DNA from: Saccharothrix coeruleofusca
GTDB lineage: Bacteria > Actinomycetota > Actinomycetes > Mycobacteriales > Pseudonocardiaceae
Length of the DNA stretch: 64,000 nucleotides
Direction: 5' to 3'
Assembly: GCF_014648515.1 (NCBI RefSeq)
Contig: NZ_BMRG01000001.1
Span: forward strand, 131,101 to 195,100
The notes under the pieces: generated by a model
What the model was told of the DNA's origin: nothing
The model's database searches: none
Seen by the model: only the letters and a program-made list of their open reading frames with translations
In this document: positions 26,092 through 35,365 of the stretch, piece after piece
Layout: the number at the start of each line of letters is the position of its first letter
Position numbering within the stretch: position 1 is the first letter of the stretch
Program-made: the position numbers and the translations under genes

Positions 26092-26949
26092 ATGCGAGCG
26101 CTGCGAGTCATCGGGCTCGAAGAGGACGGCAGATCCGTCATCCTCGAGGACCCGGAACGCGGCGAGCGCTTCGTGCTGCCCGCTGACGAGCGGCTGCGCG
26201 CGGCGGCCCGCGGTGATCTGACCCGGCTCGGCCAGATCGAGGTCGAGACCGAGTCCCAGATGCGCCCCCGCGAGATCCAGGCCCGCATCCGCGCCGGTGA
26301 GTCGGTGGAGCAGGTCGCCATGGCGGCGGGCATCCCGAAGCACCGCGTCGAGCGGTTCGCCTACCCGGTGCTGCTGGAGCGCTCCCGCACCGCCGAGCTG
26401 GCCCAGCGCGCCCACCCGGTCCGCGAGGACGGCCCGGACGTGCAGACCCTCGGCGAGGTGGTCGCGCACTCCTTCGGCCTGCGCGGCCAGGAGTACGCCG
26501 ACGTGAGCTGGGACTCCTGGCGCGGCGAGGACGGCCGGTGGGTCGTGCAGCTGCACTGGCGGGCCGGGCGCTCGGACAACCGGGCGCACTGGGCGTTCCA
26601 CCCCGGCGCGCACGGCGGCACGGTGACCGCGCTGGACGACGCCGCCGTCGACCTGATGGACCCCAACCCCAACCGGGGCCTGCGCAGCCTGCGGCCGGTG
26701 ACCCAGCTGGCCAGGGCGGCGATGGAGCTGGAGAAGCCGCCGGTGCCCGCGCAGGCCAGCGCGGAGCCGGAGATCCTCGTGCGCGAGGAGCCGGTGTCCT
26801 CCGCGGCCGAGCCGATCCCGGTGGAGCCGGAGGCCGTGCCCGTGGTGGACGAGGCCCGCAAGGAGCCGCCCAAGCGCGGCAAGAAGAACCACCCGATCGT
26901 CCCGTCCTGGGAGGACGTCCTGCTGGGCGTCCGGTCCAACCGGGGATGA
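26092..26949 (+). CDS. sepH: septation protein SepH
   Basis: A 285-residue actinobacterial cell-division factor that binds FtsZ and stimulates its assembly. It has the conserved N-terminal DUF3071 domain (MRALRVIGLEEDGRSVIL, then PREIQARIRAGESVEQVA with a helix-turn-helix-like segment AGIPKHRVERFAYPVLLER). A Pro/Glu-rich linker follows, then the short conserved C-terminal motif PSWEDVLLGVRS. ATG 26092 is chosen for its GGGAGG at 5-nt spacing; ATG 26089 is too close to it. Terminator follows. Confidence 0.92.
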   Translation: MRALRVIGLEEDGRSVILEDPERGERFVLPADERLRAAARGDLTRLGQIEVETESQMRPREIQARIRAGESVEQVAMAAGIPKHRVERFAYPVLLERSRTAELAQRAHPVREDGPDVQTLGEVVAHSFGLRGQEYADVSWDSWRGEDGRWVVQLHWRAGRSDNRAHWAFHPGAHGGTVTALDDAAVDLMDPNPNRGLRSLRPVTQLARAAMELEKPPVPAQASAEPEILVREEPVSSAAEPIPVEPEAVPVVDEARKEPPKRGKKNHPIVPSWEDVLLGVRSNRG

Positions 26950-26967
26950 CCTGGGGATGACGCCCGA

Positions 26968-26989
26968 GGGCCCCGCCGAGGCGGGGCCC
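26968..26989 (+). terminator. terminator hairpin after sepH
   Basis: GGGCCCCGCC pairs with GGCGGGGCCC around a 2-base centre, followed by TTGGTTT. Confidence 0.8.
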
Positions 26990-27028
26990 TTGGTTTACGC
27001 CGGGTGAGCACCGGGGAAACCGGGCGTC

Positions 27029-27451
27029 ATGCTGGCACGGGTGATCGTCGGGGCCGCCCTGGGCGCGGGACTGGGCGCGGCGTGGTGGGGGCTGCGGGAG
27101 TTCATCGCCTCCGGCGCCGCCTGCTCGAAGGACGACTGGGACTGCCTGGGGCTCGGCCTCCTCGCGATCCCGGTCAGCCTGGTGGTGGGCGTGCTGGTCG
27201 GGTGGGTGGTGCTGGCCGCGGCGAAGGTCGAGCGCCCGCTGGGCATGGCCGCGGTCGGCACGGCGTTCACCGCCGTGCTGACGCTGCTGACCATCTGGTT
27301 CCCGGTGACCTCCGGGTCGGTGCTGACCGGGGCGCTGGGGTTCGCGCTGGCCGCGCCGGTGACCGCCCGCCACCCCGCCGTCCGCGCCGCGCGCCGCCCC
27401 GCGCGCCGCCCCGCGGGCTCCTCCGCCGACCCCGCCGCGAACCATGGCTGA
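27029..27451 (+). CDS. small membrane protein
   Basis: A 140-residue protein with about four hydrophobic segments and a short loop bearing two Cys (SGAACSKDDWDCLG). A basic tail (RHPAVRAARRPARRPAG) faces the cytoplasm by the positive-inside rule. No family recognised. It overlaps the next membrane-protein gene by 8 bp, so the two are co-transcribed. Confidence 0.65.
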   Translation: MLARVIVGAALGAGLGAAWWGLREFIASGAACSKDDWDCLGLGLLAIPVSLVVGVLVGWVVLAAAKVERPLGMAAVGTAFTAVLTLLTIWFPVTSGSVLTGALGFALAAPVTARHPAVRAARRPARRPAGSSADPAANHG

Positions 27452-27872
27452 GGCCACGCGCTCCCAGGGGGGCGCCCTCGCGTTCCGGGTGCTGCTGCGC
27501 GTGGTGATCTCCGGCGTGGTCGGCGCCGGGCTGCTCGCCGCGTGGGTCTCCGCCTACCGGGCGGGGGCGCTGGACCGGGTGGTCGACGAGACCTCGCTGA
27601 GCGAGTTCCTGCTGCTGGTCGTGGTGGGGCTGCCGGTGGCGCTGCTGGTCAGCGCGCTGCTGGCGGGGCCGCTGCTGTGGCTGATGCGGGTGCGCCCGGT
27701 GTGGCCGATCGTGCTGCTGGGGCCGGTGCTGCTGGGCGTGGCGTACTTCTTCCGGCTGGCCGAGCGGTTCCCCGGCCTGGACGAGTGGACCGCGCTGGCC
27801 GTGCTGGCGGGCCTGAGCTACGCGCTGGCCGGGCTCATCACCACCCCCGCGATGCTGCGCGGCAAGCGCTGA
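27444..27872 (+). CDS. small membrane protein
   Basis: A 142-residue protein with four predicted membrane helices (LLRVVISGVVGAGLLAAWV, FLLLVVVGLPVALLVSALL, IVLLGPVLLGVAYFF, ALAVLAGLSYALAGLI). No known family. The overlap with the preceding gene suggests a two-component membrane unit. It converges with the 75-residue gene after it. Confidence 0.65.
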   Translation: MAEATRSQGGALAFRVLLRVVISGVVGAGLLAAWVSAYRAGALDRVVDETSLSEFLLLVVVGLPVALLVSALLAGPLLWLMRVRPVWPIVLLGPVLLGVAYFFRLAERFPGLDEWTALAVLAGLSYALAGLITTPAMLRGKR

Positions 27873-27891
27873 GCCCCACGCCTGCCGTCAC

Positions 27892-28119
27892 TCACTCCGG
27901 CAGCGGCACCCGGTCGAGCAGGGCCGGGTCCCAGCCCTCGTGCTCGCACCAGTCCTCGGCCTCCTCCCGGCTGATCGGCCGCGCGCCGTCGGGGCGCGGC
28001 CCGCCGACCACGTCCCAGCCGTCCGGGGCGAGCACGTGCAGCCTGCCCCCGCGCACGGCCAGCAGCCTGCCTCGGGGGAACGCCATCGCGGCCTGGGTGA
28101 GCAGGTAGCGGGTGTCCAT
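27892..28119 (-). CDS. small hypothetical protein
   Basis: A 75-residue soluble protein, not recognised. It has MDTRYLLTQAAMAFPRGRLL, a small beta segment (VRGGRLHVLAPDGWDVV) and an acidic helical end (REEAEDWCEHEGW). The ATG at 28119 has GGAGG 5 nt upstream, which supports expression. It is divergent from the ABC exporter genes. Confidence 0.6.
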   Translation of the reverse strand: MDTRYLLTQAAMAFPRGRLLAVRGGRLHVLAPDGWDVVGGPRPDGARPISREEAEDWCEHEGWDPALLDRVPLPE

Positions 28120-28227
28120 CTTGACCTCCACCTTGGTAGAGCTCGCATGGTTCAGCCGGGAGAAAACCGGATGCCGCGACGGGCACGCCTTCGTACTGTC
28201 GGGGTGGACCTGAGGGGGACGACACTC

Positions 28228-29991
28228 GTGAAGGACCAACGTACTTCCACGGCCGCGACACTGCGCAGGCTGTGGCCGTACCTGAAACCCGTTCGCACAC
28301 CGATCCTGCTCAGCACCGCGTCCGCCCTGCTGGCGATGCTGTGCGGGCTGGGCATCCCGCTGATCACCCAGCGCATCGTGGACGGCCCGGTGGCCCGGCG
28401 CGAGCTGGACGCGCTGCCCTGGCTGATCGGCCTGGTGCTGGCGCTGGGCTGCGCCGAAGCCGCCCTCTTCTACGCCCGGCGCAAGCTGATCGCCGGGCCC
28501 GCCGCCGACGTCGAGGCCCGGATGCGGGCCGACCTCTACCACCACCTCCAGCGGCTGCCGGTGGCCTTCCACGACCGCTGGCAGTCCGGTCAGCTGCTGT
28601 CGCGGGCCACCACCGACCTGTCGGCGGTGCGCCGCTTCGTCGCGTTCGTGGTGATCTTCCTGGTGGTCAACAGCCTGGTGCTGGTGGTGGGCCTGGGGGT
28701 GCTGTTCTGGCTGTCGCCGCTGCTCGGCGCGGTCGTGCTGGCCTGCACGCTGCCGATGGTGGCGCTGTCCTACCTGTTCGAGACCCGGTTCAAGGTGGTC
28801 GCCCGGCGGGCCCAGGACCAGGCGGGCGACCTGACCACCGTGGTCGAGGAGTCCGTGCTGGGCATCCGGGTGCTCAAGGCGTTCGGCCGCGGCCCGCTGC
28901 TGGCCCAGCGGTTCCTGCGGCAGGCCCGCGAGCTGCGCGCCACCGAGCTGGCCAAGGTGCGGATCTTCGCCGCGCTGTGGGCGGTGCTGATCATCCTGCC
29001 CGAGCTGGGCATCGCCGGGCAGCTGGCGCTGGGCTCGATGGGCATCGCGCAGGGCACCACCACGGTCGGCACGCTGGTCGCGGCCATCACGGTGAGCGCC
29101 TACCTGCGCTGGCCGACCGACTCGATCGGGTGGCTGCTGGCGGAGACCAACCAGACCGCCTCGGCCGTCGAGCGGTACTTCGAGGTGCTCGACGAGCCGG
29201 TGGCGATCACCAGCCCGGACCGGCCCCGACCGCTGCCGGTGCCGGTGCGCGGGCACGTCCGGTTCGAAGGCGTGCGCTTCCGCCACCCCGGCAGCGACCG
29301 CGAGGTGCTGCGCGGCGTGGACCTGGACATCCGGCCCGGTGAGACGGTGGCGCTGGTCGGCGCGACCGGCTCGGGCAAGACGACGGTGACCGCCCTGGTC
29401 CCCCGGCTGGCGGACGTGACCGCCGGGCGGGTGACCGTGGACGGGGTGGACGTGCGCGACCTGGACCTGGCCGAGCTGCGCCGGGTGGTCGGCACCGCGT
29501 TCGAGGAGCCGGTGCTGTTCTCCGCCGCGGTCACCGAGAACGTGGCGCTGGGCCAGCCCGACCTGGACCAGGCGCGGGTGCGCGAGGCGCTGCGGGTCGC
29601 GCGGGCCGAGGAGTTCGTCGACGCCCTGCCGTGGGGCCTGGACACCCGCATCGGCGAGCAGGGCCTGTCGCTGTCCGGCGGCCAGCGGCAGCGGCTGGCG
29701 CTGGCCCGCGCGGTGGTCGGCCGCCCGGCGGTGCTGGTGCTGGACGACCCGCTCTCGGCGCTGGACGTGCACACCGAGGCCGAGGTGGAGGCCGCGCTGC
29801 GGCGCGTGCTGTCCGGGGTGACCGCGCTGGTCGTGGCGCACCGGCCGAGCACCGTGCAGCTGGCCGACCGGGTGGCGATGCTGGTCGACGGCCGCGTCGC
29901 CGCGGTCGGCGAGCACCGGCGGCTGCTGGCGGAGAACGAGCAGTACCGGCACCTGCTGTCCACGCTGGAGGACGAGGAGGTCGCGGCGTGA
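28228..29991 (+). CDS. heterodimeric ABC exporter subunit 1 (degenerate catalytic Glu)
   Basis: A 587-residue type IV ABC exporter half: six membrane helices (about 20-310) then a nucleotide-binding domain. Walker A GATGSGKTT, signature LSLSGGQRQR and H-loop VVAHRPST are canonical. Walker B reads VLVLDDPLSALD, so the catalytic Glu is Asp. Together with the partner's LSAGQ signature this makes one degenerate ATP site, as in BmrCD/TM287-288-type heterodimers. The GTG at 28228 follows GAGGGGG. It overlaps the partner gene (GTGA). Likely a lipid or drug exporter. Confidence 0.92.
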   Translation: MKDQRTSTAATLRRLWPYLKPVRTPILLSTASALLAMLCGLGIPLITQRIVDGPVARRELDALPWLIGLVLALGCAEAALFYARRKLIAGPAADVEARMRADLYHHLQRLPVAFHDRWQSGQLLSRATTDLSAVRRFVAFVVIFLVVNSLVLVVGLGVLFWLSPLLGAVVLACTLPMVALSYLFETRFKVVARRAQDQAGDLTTVVEESVLGIRVLKAFGRGPLLAQRFLRQARELRATELAKVRIFAALWAVLIILPELGIAGQLALGSMGIAQGTTTVGTLVAAITVSAYLRWPTDSIGWLLAETNQTASAVERYFEVLDEPVAITSPDRPRPLPVPVRGHVRFEGVRFRHPGSDREVLRGVDLDIRPGETVALVGATGSGKTTVTALVPRLADVTAGRVTVDGVDVRDLDLAELRRVVGTAFEEPVLFSAAVTENVALGQPDLDQARVREALRVARAEEFVDALPWGLDTRIGEQGLSLSGGQRQRLALARAVVGRPAVLVLDDPLSALDVHTEAEVEAALRRVLSGVTALVVAHRPSTVQLADRVAMLVDGRVAAVGEHRRLLAENEQYRHLLSTLEDEEVAA

Positions 29992-31865
29992 CCACCACCC
30001 CCGAGGAATCCGCCGAGCGAACCCCCGAGCGAACCCCCGAGCGACCGCCCGCCGAGGAGTCGTGGCGGGGCGTCGCCGCCGAGGACGTCGAAGAGCTGGA
30101 CCGGGCCACCGGGCTCAAGCTGCGCGGCAGGTCGCGCGAGCTGCTGGGGTCGCTGCTGCGCCCGCACTCCCGCGCGGCGGCGCTCGCGCTGGCGATCGTG
30201 GTCGTGGAGAACCTGGTCACCCTGGCGGGGCCGCTGCTGATCGCGGCGGCCATCGACCGGGGCGTGCCCGCCGCGCTGGAGGGCGACCCGAGCGCGCTGG
30301 CCTGGTCGGTCGGCGGGTACGCCGCCGCCGGGCTGGCCGCCACCCTGCTGCGCTACGCCTTCGTCCGGCTCACCGGGCGGATCGGCCAGGACGTGCTGCT
30401 GGACCTGCGGGAACGGGTGTTCCGGCACGCCCAGCGGCTGTCCGTGTCCTTCCACGAGAAGTACACCTCCGGCAAGGTGATCTCCCGGCTGACCAGCGAC
30501 CTGGACGCGCTGCAGGACCTGGTCGAGGAGGGCCTGGACGGGCTGTTCACCTCGCTGCTGTCGGTGGTGGGCATCTCGGTGGTGCTGGTGGTGCTGGACC
30601 CGCCGCTGGCCGCGGTCGTGCTGTTCGGGTTCGTGCCGCTGATCGGGCTCACGCGCTGGTTCAACCGCCGCTCGGCGGGCGCGTACCGGGGCACCCGCGG
30701 CGCCATCGCCAAGATCATCGTGCAGTTCGTGGAGACCATGAACGGCATCCGGGCGGTGCAGGCGTTCCGCCGGGAGCGCCGCAACGAGCAGATCATGACC
30801 GACCTCAACGGCTCCTTCCGGGACGCCAACACCGAGGCGCTGGGCGTGATGGCGGCGTTCACCTCGCGGGTCCGGGTGATCGGCAACGTCTCGCTGGCCG
30901 TGGTGCTGGCGTGGGGCGCGTGGCGGGTCGCGGACGGGCAGCTGGAGCTGGGCGTGCTGGCCGCGTTCACCCTGTACGTGCGGCGGTTCTACGACCCGTT
31001 CGACCAGATCGCGGTGTTCACCAACGCCTACGCGGCGGCCGCCGCGGCGCTGGAGAAGATCTCCGGGCTGCTGGAGGAGGTCCCGTCGGTGCCCGAGCCC
31101 GCCGACCCGGTGCCGCTGGGCGAGGTGCGCGGTGAGATCCGGTTCGACGGGGTGGAGTTCCGGTACTCGGCGGACACCCCGCTGGTGCTGCCCCGGTTCG
31201 ACCTGCACGTGCCCGCCGGGCAGACGGTGGCGCTGGTGGGCGCGACCGGGGCCGGGAAGTCGACGCTGGCCAAGCTGGTGTCCCGGTTCTACGACCCCAG
31301 TCGCGGGACGGTGTGGCTGGACGGGGCCGACCTGCGGTCGGTGGCCGACGTGGACCTGCGCCGCGCCGTGGTGGCGGTGACGCAGGAGAACTTCCTGTTC
31401 GACGGGACGGTGGCGGACAACATCGCGCTGGGGCGGCCGTCGGCCACCCGCGCCGAGGTGGAGGCGGCGGCCGCGGCCGTGGGGGCGCACGAGTTCATCG
31501 CCGCGCTGCCCGACGGCTACGACACCGACGTGCGCAAGCGCGGCGGGCGGCTGTCCGCCGGTCAGCGGCAGATGGTGGCGTTCGCCAGGGCGTTCCTGGC
31601 CGACCCTGCGGTGCTGGTGCTGGACGAGGCCACGTCGAGCCTGGACGTGCCCACCGAGCGGGCGGTGCAGTCGGCGCTGGAGACGGTGCTGGCCGACCGG
31701 ACGGCGTTCATCATCGCGCACCGGCTGTCCACGGTGCTGATCGCCGACCGGGTGCTGGTGCTCGACGGCGGCCGGGTCGTCGAGGACGGCACCCCGGAGG
31801 AGCTGATCGACGAGCGCGGCCGCTTCGCCGCCCTGCACACCGCCTGGCGCGACTCCCTCGCCTGA
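29988..31865 (+). CDS. heterodimeric ABC exporter subunit 2
   Basis: A 625-residue partner. A short Glu/Pro-rich N-terminal tail with a 12-bp repeat (ERTPERTPERPP) precedes six membrane helices and the ATPase domain. Walker A GATGAGKST and Walker B VLVLDEATSSLD with the catalytic Glu are consensus, and H-loop IIAHRLST is intact, but the signature is LSAGQRQM rather than LSGGQ. The working ATP site thus uses this Walker B with subunit 1's signature. GTG start overlaps the upstream stop. Confidence 0.92.
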   Translation: MTTTPEESAERTPERTPERPPAEESWRGVAAEDVEELDRATGLKLRGRSRELLGSLLRPHSRAAALALAIVVVENLVTLAGPLLIAAAIDRGVPAALEGDPSALAWSVGGYAAAGLAATLLRYAFVRLTGRIGQDVLLDLRERVFRHAQRLSVSFHEKYTSGKVISRLTSDLDALQDLVEEGLDGLFTSLLSVVGISVVLVVLDPPLAAVVLFGFVPLIGLTRWFNRRSAGAYRGTRGAIAKIIVQFVETMNGIRAVQAFRRERRNEQIMTDLNGSFRDANTEALGVMAAFTSRVRVIGNVSLAVVLAWGAWRVADGQLELGVLAAFTLYVRRFYDPFDQIAVFTNAYAAAAAALEKISGLLEEVPSVPEPADPVPLGEVRGEIRFDGVEFRYSADTPLVLPRFDLHVPAGQTVALVGATGAGKSTLAKLVSRFYDPSRGTVWLDGADLRSVADVDLRRAVVAVTQENFLFDGTVADNIALGRPSATRAEVEAAAAAVGAHEFIAALPDGYDTDVRKRGGRLSAGQRQMVAFARAFLADPAVLVLDEATSSLDVPTERAVQSALETVLADRTAFIIAHRLSTVLIADRVLVLDGGRVVEDGTPEELIDERGRFAALHTAWRDSLA

Positions 31866-31881
31866 CCCCCTCCCCCGCGCG

Positions 31882-32523
31882 TCAGAGGAGGGTGAGCAGG
31901 AGGGCGAACCAGGCGGCCGGGACGCCTGCCATGACGCCGTAGGCGACCCAGCGCCAGACCGGGACGGTGCGCGCCAGCCACACCGACGGGGCGATGCCGC
32001 CCACCACCAGCACGTTGGCGAGCAGGGCCAGCCAGCCGCTGGTCTCCCCCAGCCCCACCGACAGCGTCACCACGGTGAAGGTGACCACCGCCGCGGTGAA
32101 CGCGGCGACCGTCAGGCCGGTGCCCCACGGGGTCGGCTCGCCCGGCGGTGGGGCCTGGGTGGCGGGCTCGGCAGCGGCTTCGGCGGGTTCGGCGGGTTCC
32201 GGGGCGGGCTCCGCGGGTTCCGGGTCGGCCGGGGCGGCCACGAGGAACCGCTCGCCGCTGACCGGGTCGGTGAACTCCACCGGGGCGCCCATCTCGGCGG
32301 CCAGCCTGCCCGCCAGCTGGCGGCCCCGCCGGGTGACCAGCGCGCCCGCCACGCCCTCGGCCGGGGGCTCGGTCCGCAGCACCGCCTCGGCGACCTCGGC
32401 CCACTCGTGCAGCGCCTCGGCCAGGCCCGCCGCCAGCGGCAGGCTGCGCGGGTCGACCTCCCGCTCCCCCGCGTCGTCGCGCCCCGCGAGCACCGCACGG
32501 CCGCCCTGGACCCGCAGTTCCAC
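31882..32523 (-). CDS. DUF2537 membrane protein
   Basis: A 213-residue actinobacterial protein. The N-terminal soluble part (MELRVQGGRAVLAGRDDAGE) is followed by a Pro/Glu/Ala linker and two to three C-terminal membrane helices ending VWRWVAYGVMAGVPAAW, the DUF2537 signature. The function is unknown. It lies 39 bp after the TrmH-type methyltransferase on the same strand; the two may be co-transcribed. Confidence 0.8.
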   Translation of the reverse strand: MELRVQGGRAVLAGRDDAGEREVDPRSLPLAAGLAEALHEWAEVAEAVLRTEPPAEGVAGALVTRRGRQLAGRLAAEMGAPVEFTDPVSGERFLVAAPADPEPAEPAPEPAEPAEAAAEPATQAPPPGEPTPWGTGLTVAAFTAAVVTFTVVTLSVGLGETSGWLALLANVLVVGGIAPSVWLARTVPVWRWVAYGVMAGVPAAWFALLLTLL

Positions 32524-32562
32524 GAATAGCCTCCTTCTCGCCCCGGCAAGAACGTAGCGCGT

Positions 32563-33348
32563 TCAGAGCAGCGCGTAGAAGGCGACGGCCGCGGCGGTGG
32601 CGACGTTGAGCGAGTCCACGCCGGGCGACATCGGGATGCGCACGGCCAGGTCGGCGGCCTGGATGGCCTCCTCGGTCAGCCCCGGCCCCTCCGAGCCGAG
32701 CAGCACCGCCACGCGCTCGCCGCGCAGCCCCGCGTCGGCCAGGTTCGCCGCCCCCGCCCTCGGGGTCAGCGCGGCCACCCGGAAGCCCTCGTCCCGCAGC
32801 ATCCCCAGGGTGCCCGGCCAGCTGGGGGCGGTGGCGAAGGGCACGCGCAGCACGTGCCCCATGGAGACGCGCACGCTGCGCCGGTAGAGCGGGTCGCTGC
32901 ACCCCGGACCGAGGATCACGCCGTCCACGCCGAGCGCGGCGGCGTTGCGGAACAGCGCGCCCAGGTTCTCGTGGTCGCCGACGCCTTCGAGCACGGCCAG
33001 CCGTCGCGCGTGCCGCGCCAGCCGCTCGACCGGCGGCTGCGGCGCGCGGTCGGCGGCGGCGAGCACACCCCGGTTGAGGTGGAAGCCGACGACCTCGGCC
33101 ATCACCTCGGCGGAGGTGACGTAGGCGGGCGCGGGCAGCTCGCCCAGCGCCTCCACCCGGCGGCGCACGCCCAGCAGCGAGCGGACCGGGTACGGCGAGG
33201 CGAGCAGGCGCTCCACCACGACCACGCCCTCGGCGATGACCAGGCCGCGCCCGCCCGGCCGGTCCGGGCGGCGGTCCGCGGTCGACAGGTCCCGGAAGTC
33301 GTCCAGCCTGGGGTCGGCCGGGTCGTCGATCTCGATCACCTGGGCCAC
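32563..33348 (-). CDS. TrmH/SpoU-family RNA 2'-O-methyltransferase
   Basis: A 261-residue SPOUT methyltransferase acting on rRNA or tRNA ribose. An N-terminal substrate-binding part precedes the knot domain with motif 1 (NLGALFRNAAALG), motif 2 (VLLGSEGPGL) and motif 3 (IPMSPGVDSLNVATAAAVAF) that bind S-adenosylmethionine. GTG 33348 is preferred because AQVIEIDDPADPRLDDFRDL is the usual family start; an in-frame ATG at 33429 would add 27 non-conserved residues. The exact target is not known. Confidence 0.88.
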   Translation of the reverse strand: MAQVIEIDDPADPRLDDFRDLSTADRRPDRPGGRGLVIAEGVVVVERLLASPYPVRSLLGVRRRVEALGELPAPAYVTSAEVMAEVVGFHLNRGVLAAADRAPQPPVERLARHARRLAVLEGVGDHENLGALFRNAAALGVDGVILGPGCSDPLYRRSVRVSMGHVLRVPFATAPSWPGTLGMLRDEGFRVAALTPRAGAANLADAGLRGERVAVLLGSEGPGLTEEAIQAADLAVRIPMSPGVDSLNVATAAAVAFYALL

Positions 33349-33543
33349 CGGGGGAGTCTCCCACCGCGGGGGGTACCCCCGGTCCACGGGGCTGAACGGC
33401 GCACCGCCCACCAGGCATACGTTGCTCATTGTTACGCCTACGTGACTGAGAGCACCGATTTGGGCGCTGACGGGCGGCTCCCCGCTGTGTCACGGTTGGC
33501 CTCCGCTGGGCCCGCCGGAACACCCGGACGAAGGGGAGGCGGC

Positions 33544-35040
33544 ATGGGTAGGGACGTGTCCCGTCGAACGTTCACCAGAGAGGACCGCCAGCGCTACCGC
33601 GAGCGGGTCCGGCGGTGCCTCGACGCGCTGGGGACCATGCTGGCGCAGCGCCGCTTCTCCTTCCCCCGCAGGCAGATGGGCCTGGAGATCGAGCTGAACC
33701 TGGTCGACTCCGCCTGGCAGCCCGCGATGGTCAACGGGGTGGTGCTGGAGAAGATCGCCGACCCCTCGTTCACCCTGGAGCTGGGCCAGCACAACCTGGA
33801 GGTCAACGTCCCGCCCAGGGAGCTGGCGGGCGACGGCACCCTGGGCCTGGAGCGGGAGCTGCGGTCCCTGCTGGGCACCGCCGACGCCAAGGCGCACGAC
33901 GCGGGCACCAGCCTGGTGATGATCGGCGTGCTGCCCACGCTGCGGCACGAGCACTTCGACCGGCGCTGGCTGTCGCACCACCAGCGCTACGCGCTGCTCA
34001 ACGACCAGATCTTCGCCGCGAGGGGCGAGGAGACGGTGCTGTCCATCGACGGCGTGCCCATGCCGGGTCGGGGGCGCGAGGAGCTGCTCAGCTACGCCGA
34101 GTCGATCCTGCCCGAGGCGGCCTGCACGTCGGTGCAGCTGCACCTGCAGGTCGAGCCGGAGGACTTCGCGGCGCACTGGAACGCCGCGCAGTGCCTGGCC
34201 GGGGTGCAGGTCGCCATCGCGGCGAACTCGCCGTTCCTGCTCGGGCGGGCGCTGTGGCACGAGACCCGCATCCCGCTGTTCCAGCAGGCCACCGACACCC
34301 GGCCGGAGGAGCTGAAGAACCAGGGCGTGCGGCCGAGGGTGTGGTTCGGGGAGCGGTGGATCTCCTCGATCACCGAGCTGTTCGAGGAGAACGTGCGCTA
34401 CTTCCCCGCGCTGCTGCCCGACACCGGCGAGGAGGACCCGGTCGAGGAGCTGGCGGCGGGGCGCACGCCGTCGCTGCTGGAGCTGCGGCTGCACAACGGG
34501 ACCGTGTGGCGCTGGAACCGGCCGGTGTACGACGTGGCCGACGGCGTGCCGCACCTGCGGGTGGAGAACCGCGTGCTGCCCGCGGGTCCGACCGTGCTGG
34601 ACACCGTGGCCAACGCGGCGTTCTTCTACGGCGCGCAGCGGGCCCTGGTGGAGATGGACAGTCCACTGTGGACCCGGATGAGCTTCCACGCCGCCGAGGA
34701 GAACCTGTACGCGGGCTCGCGGCACGGGATGCGCTCCCGGCTGTACTGGCCGGGGGCCGGTTGGGTGTCGCCGGACGAACTGGTGCTGCGCGAGCTGCTC
34801 CCGCTGGCACACGAGGGGCTGCGCGCCTGCGGCGTGTCCGACGAGGCCCGCGAGCGCTACCTCGGCGTGATCGAGGCCCGCTGCCTGGCCCGGCGGACCG
34901 GTTCGACGTGGCAGCGGGAGACCGTGGCGCGGCTGGAGGAGCGCGGCGCGGACCGGGAGGCGGCGCTGGCCGGGATGCTGGCGCGCTACGTGGAGCTGAT
35001 GAACACCGGGGAACCGGTGCACACCTGGGCCGTGGAATAA
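33544..35040 (+). CDS. glutamate-cysteine ligase (GCS2) family protein
   Basis: A 498-residue protein of the carboxylate-amine ligase type. FPRRQMGLEIELNLVD contains the EIE metal-binding triad; FTLELGQHNLEVNVPPREL and the later NGTVWRWNRPVYDV and LRVENRVLPAGPT match GCS2-like enzymes. True members join glutamate and cysteine; actinomycetes use mycothiol or ergothioneine, so this may make gamma-glutamyl peptides of another kind. ATG 33544 has GGGGAGG upstream. No clear partner genes. Confidence 0.82.
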   Translation: MGRDVSRRTFTREDRQRYRERVRRCLDALGTMLAQRRFSFPRRQMGLEIELNLVDSAWQPAMVNGVVLEKIADPSFTLELGQHNLEVNVPPRELAGDGTLGLERELRSLLGTADAKAHDAGTSLVMIGVLPTLRHEHFDRRWLSHHQRYALLNDQIFAARGEETVLSIDGVPMPGRGREELLSYAESILPEAACTSVQLHLQVEPEDFAAHWNAAQCLAGVQVAIAANSPFLLGRALWHETRIPLFQQATDTRPEELKNQGVRPRVWFGERWISSITELFEENVRYFPALLPDTGEEDPVEELAAGRTPSLLELRLHNGTVWRWNRPVYDVADGVPHLRVENRVLPAGPTVLDTVANAAFFYGAQRALVEMDSPLWTRMSFHAAEENLYAGSRHGMRSRLYWPGAGWVSPDELVLRELLPLAHEGLRACGVSDEARERYLGVIEARCLARRTGSTWQRETVARLEERGADREAALAGMLARYVELMNTGEPVHTWAVE

Positions 35041-35365
35041 CCGAATACCGCTCGTCTTTTTCGGTTTTCCGAACAGAGCGTCTTCACTCCGATTTTTGCG
35101 GTTGACCATAGGCGAGTCACCGGTTCGGTGGGGTGGCACGTTTGCCCCGACACGGGCCGACCACGTCTTTCTACCCATAGTGTTCACGGTGACCTGCGCG
35201 TGTCCGAAAAGACCCCGGATCGTGGAAGGAATAACGCTCGAAAGAGGAACTTCCGAGTCGCTCCGACCGATTACCCAAGCGATCCTTGAATTTTCGACGA
35301 CCGGGCCCGGTCCCGGCGCGCTCCCGCAGACTGCCGAGAACCACCACGAAGCGGAGGAAGACCCC
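35041..35365. other. 325-bp intergenic region
   Basis: Left end: a weak hairpin TTCGG-TTTT-CCGAA (35060-35073) after the ligase gene could end transcription. The stretch is A/T-richer than neighbours and carries no convincing gene. The promoter for the cyclase-like gene should be in its right half; TTGACC at 35102 has no good -10 partner. No repeat of the TACTACCCG family is present. Confidence 0.45.

Noticed and set aside
32160-32225. Imperfect Pro/Glu/Ala repeats in the DUF2537 linker
   Set aside because: Low-complexity linker without a fixed unit length; not comparable to the 15-bp repeats.
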